Assembly: GCF_027587175.1 (NCBI RefSeq)
Contig: NZ_JAPCID010000030.1
Location: 1-64,000, forward strand
Reading direction: 5' to 3'
DNA: 64,000 bases
Origin: Solirubrobacter deserti
GTDB taxonomy: Bacteria > Actinomycetota > Thermoleophilia > Solirubrobacterales > Solirubrobacteraceae
Positions 27,001 to 30,000 of this stretch are shown here, piece after piece. How positions within the stretch are numbered: position 1 is the stretch's first letter; each line of letters opens with the position of its first letter. The notes under the pieces were generated by a model, which ran no database searches, was not told the DNA's origin, and worked only from the letters and a program-made list of their open reading frames with translations. A program made the translations under genes and the position numbers.

Positions 27001-30000
27001 ACAACTCGTCGGTGACCACCATCGAGGGCGGCGCGGGCAACGACCGCTTCCAGGTCGGCCAGATCTTCGGCGACATCGTCTCCACCGAGCCGCCCGCCTG
27101 GACGCAGACCACGCGCGGCAAGCTCACCAACGGCAACTCGTTCGCGACCACGATCCGCGGCGAGGCCGGCAACGACACGTTCGGCATCTTCAACCACCAG
27201 GCCACGCTCGACGCCCAGGGCGGCGACGACGACGACACCTTCATCGTGCGCACGTTCACCACCGGCACGACGGTCAGCGGCGGGGGCGGCAACGACGTCA
27301 TCAACTACGTGGGCAACGCGCCGCTGAACGTCGACGGCGGCGAAGGCTCGGACCGCGTGATCTTCTATGGCACCGAGCTCGACGACACCTTCCTGCTGAC
27401 GGCGACGACGATCTACGGCGGCGGCCGCGCGTTCGTCTACGCGGGCATCGAGCTGTTCGAGCTCGACACGCTCGAGGGCGACGACCTGGTCGTCGTCCAC
27501 TCCACGGCCGCCGGCGTGACGACGCGCATCCGCACCGGCCTCGGCGGCGACCGCGTCGTCATCGGCGGCGACCACCCGACGGTCGACACCGGCGCGGCGA
27601 CCCCGGTCATCCCGGCGGCCGAGCACCGCGCCGCGCTGATCCGGGGCCCGCTGTTCATCGACGGCGGCCGGGGCGGCGTCGGCGAGCTCGACCTCCCGCT
27701 CGCGATCATCCTGCCGGGTGAGACGGCCACGCCGCCGCTGCCCGCGCCGCTGCCGCCGACGGCGCTGCCCGAGGACGACCACGTCGACTCGCTGACGATC
27801 GACGACTCGCTCGGCACCGGCGGCAACGGCGTGCTCACGCGCGACACCATCGGCGGCCTCGGCATGGGCGCCCTGATCACCTACGCCGCCTTCGAGACGC
27901 TGTACTTGCAGCTCGGCGCCGGCGTGGACACGTTCACGATCGAGACGACGATCCTCGGCCGCACGGTGCTGCGGACCGGCGGCGGCGCCGACGTCGTGCG
28001 GGTGAAGACGATCGACGGCCTGACGACGGTCGAGACCGAGGGCGGCGACGACCGCGTCACGGTGAGCAGCGACCTCGGCACCCTCAACCAGATCACGGCG
28101 CTGCTCACGCTCGACACGGGCGACGGTGTGGATTCCGTCCGCCTCGACGACGTGGCCGAGACCCAGGCCGAGACGGCGACGATCAACCCGACGACCGTCA
28201 CGGGCCTCGGGATGAACGCGGGTGCGCCGGTGGGCGTCGCGCAGCGCCTGACGATCACCGGCCCGACGCTCGTGCTCTACGTCGTGCTCGCCGACGGCAC
28301 GTTCAAGACGACGGCGCCGCTCGCGGCCAACGCGTCCGCGGCGCAGATCCAGGCCGCGCTGTCGGCGATCGTGAACCCGTACAGCGGCTCGGCGCTGCCG
28401 TTCACCGACAACGTGCGCGTCGCGCGCTACGGCAACGTCGTCGAGCTCTACTTCGCCGGTCAGTACCGCACGCGCGGCGTCGCGTTCGCCGAGGGCGCGA
28501 ACCTCGAGGAGCGTCGGGTCGGCATCGACTATTACGGGGTCGAGAACCTCGAGATCCTCACGGGCTCCGGGGCGGACGTGATCAACGTCAACGGCACCTC
28601 CGCCGCGACCACGATCAAGGCCGCCGGCGGCGACGACCGCGTGTACGTCTCCTCGCTCGCCGCGTTCGGCCTGACCGACCGCCCGGCGTACCTGCGCGGC
28701 GACCTGAACGCGCTCGCCGGGTCGCTGACGCTCGACCTCGGCGCGGGCCGCCACACGCTGATGGTCAGCGACGAGGCCGCGACGGTGGGCGACACGGTGA
28801 GCATCTCCGCCGTCGGGGACGCGATCGCGATCGCCGGCCTGGCCGTGGGTGCGATCAGCTACCGGACCGACGGGACCTTCGCCGACGGGATCACGGTCTG
28901 GACCGGCTCCGGCGCCGACACGATCTCCATCACCGCGACCCACCGCGCCGCCGGCGTGCGGACGGTCACGTTCCTCAACACCGGCCTCGGCAACGACGTC
29001 GTCACCGTGGACCTGGACGCGGGCGAGGACGACCTGCTCGTGCTCGACACGCAGGGCGGCGTCGACCACGTGCTCGGCCTCGGCGGCTCCGACGTCGCCT
29101 CGGTCAGCGTGGACGGCCTGACGCTTGCGCCCACCGCGTGGGTCGCCTACAACGGCCGCGTCGGCCTGCTGAGCGCGCCGCAGCCGGGCTCGACGATCTC
29201 CGTCACGTGGCGCACGACCACCATCCGCGCGTACCACCGCAGTGCCACCGGCGTGATCGCGACCGGGCTGGACCTGAAGGCCGGCGACGTCGTCACCGCA
29301 ACCGTGAACGGCGTCGCGGTTTCGGTCACCGTGGACTTCGGCGCGGACACCGTGACGGTGGCGGGCGCGGACGGCGCGCTCGTCGTGCTCACCGTCGTCG
29401 CCTTCACGACGCAGACGTTCAACGCGCCGCAGACGCCGCTGGTGAGCGACAACGACACCGTTCACGGCGAGGCCTCGACGCTGGGGCTGATCATCTTCGG
29501 CGGACAGGGCGACGACGAGCTGCACGGCGGCTCGGGCGCCGACCTCATCTTCGGCGACCGCGGGCGCGTGGTGGCCGGCGGCAGCGTGTTCGGCAACGGC
29601 GGCCTCGGCGACACCACGGACGGGCTCGCGACGCCGGTCGGCCTGATCCAGGGCACCGACGCGTGGGTCGGCGGCAACGACAAGCTCTACGGGCGCGGCG
29701 GCGACGACGTGCTCGTCGGCGGCTCCGGCGCGGACACGATCGACACGGGCGAGGGCGACAACGTCGCGTTCGGCGACAACGGCGTCATCGAAGTGGGTCG
29801 CACCATCGCGACGCAGAACCCGACGTTCGGCGCCGGCGACCACATCATCGGTGGTGGCGGCCGCGACGTCCTGCTCGGCGGCGCCGGCGACGACACGGTG
29901 ATCGGCAGCGCCGGCAACGACCTCCTGCTCGGCGACCACGGCGTGCTCAGCTACGACACGCACCTCGTGCGCACGAGCGACTTCAACGACGGCGGCCGCG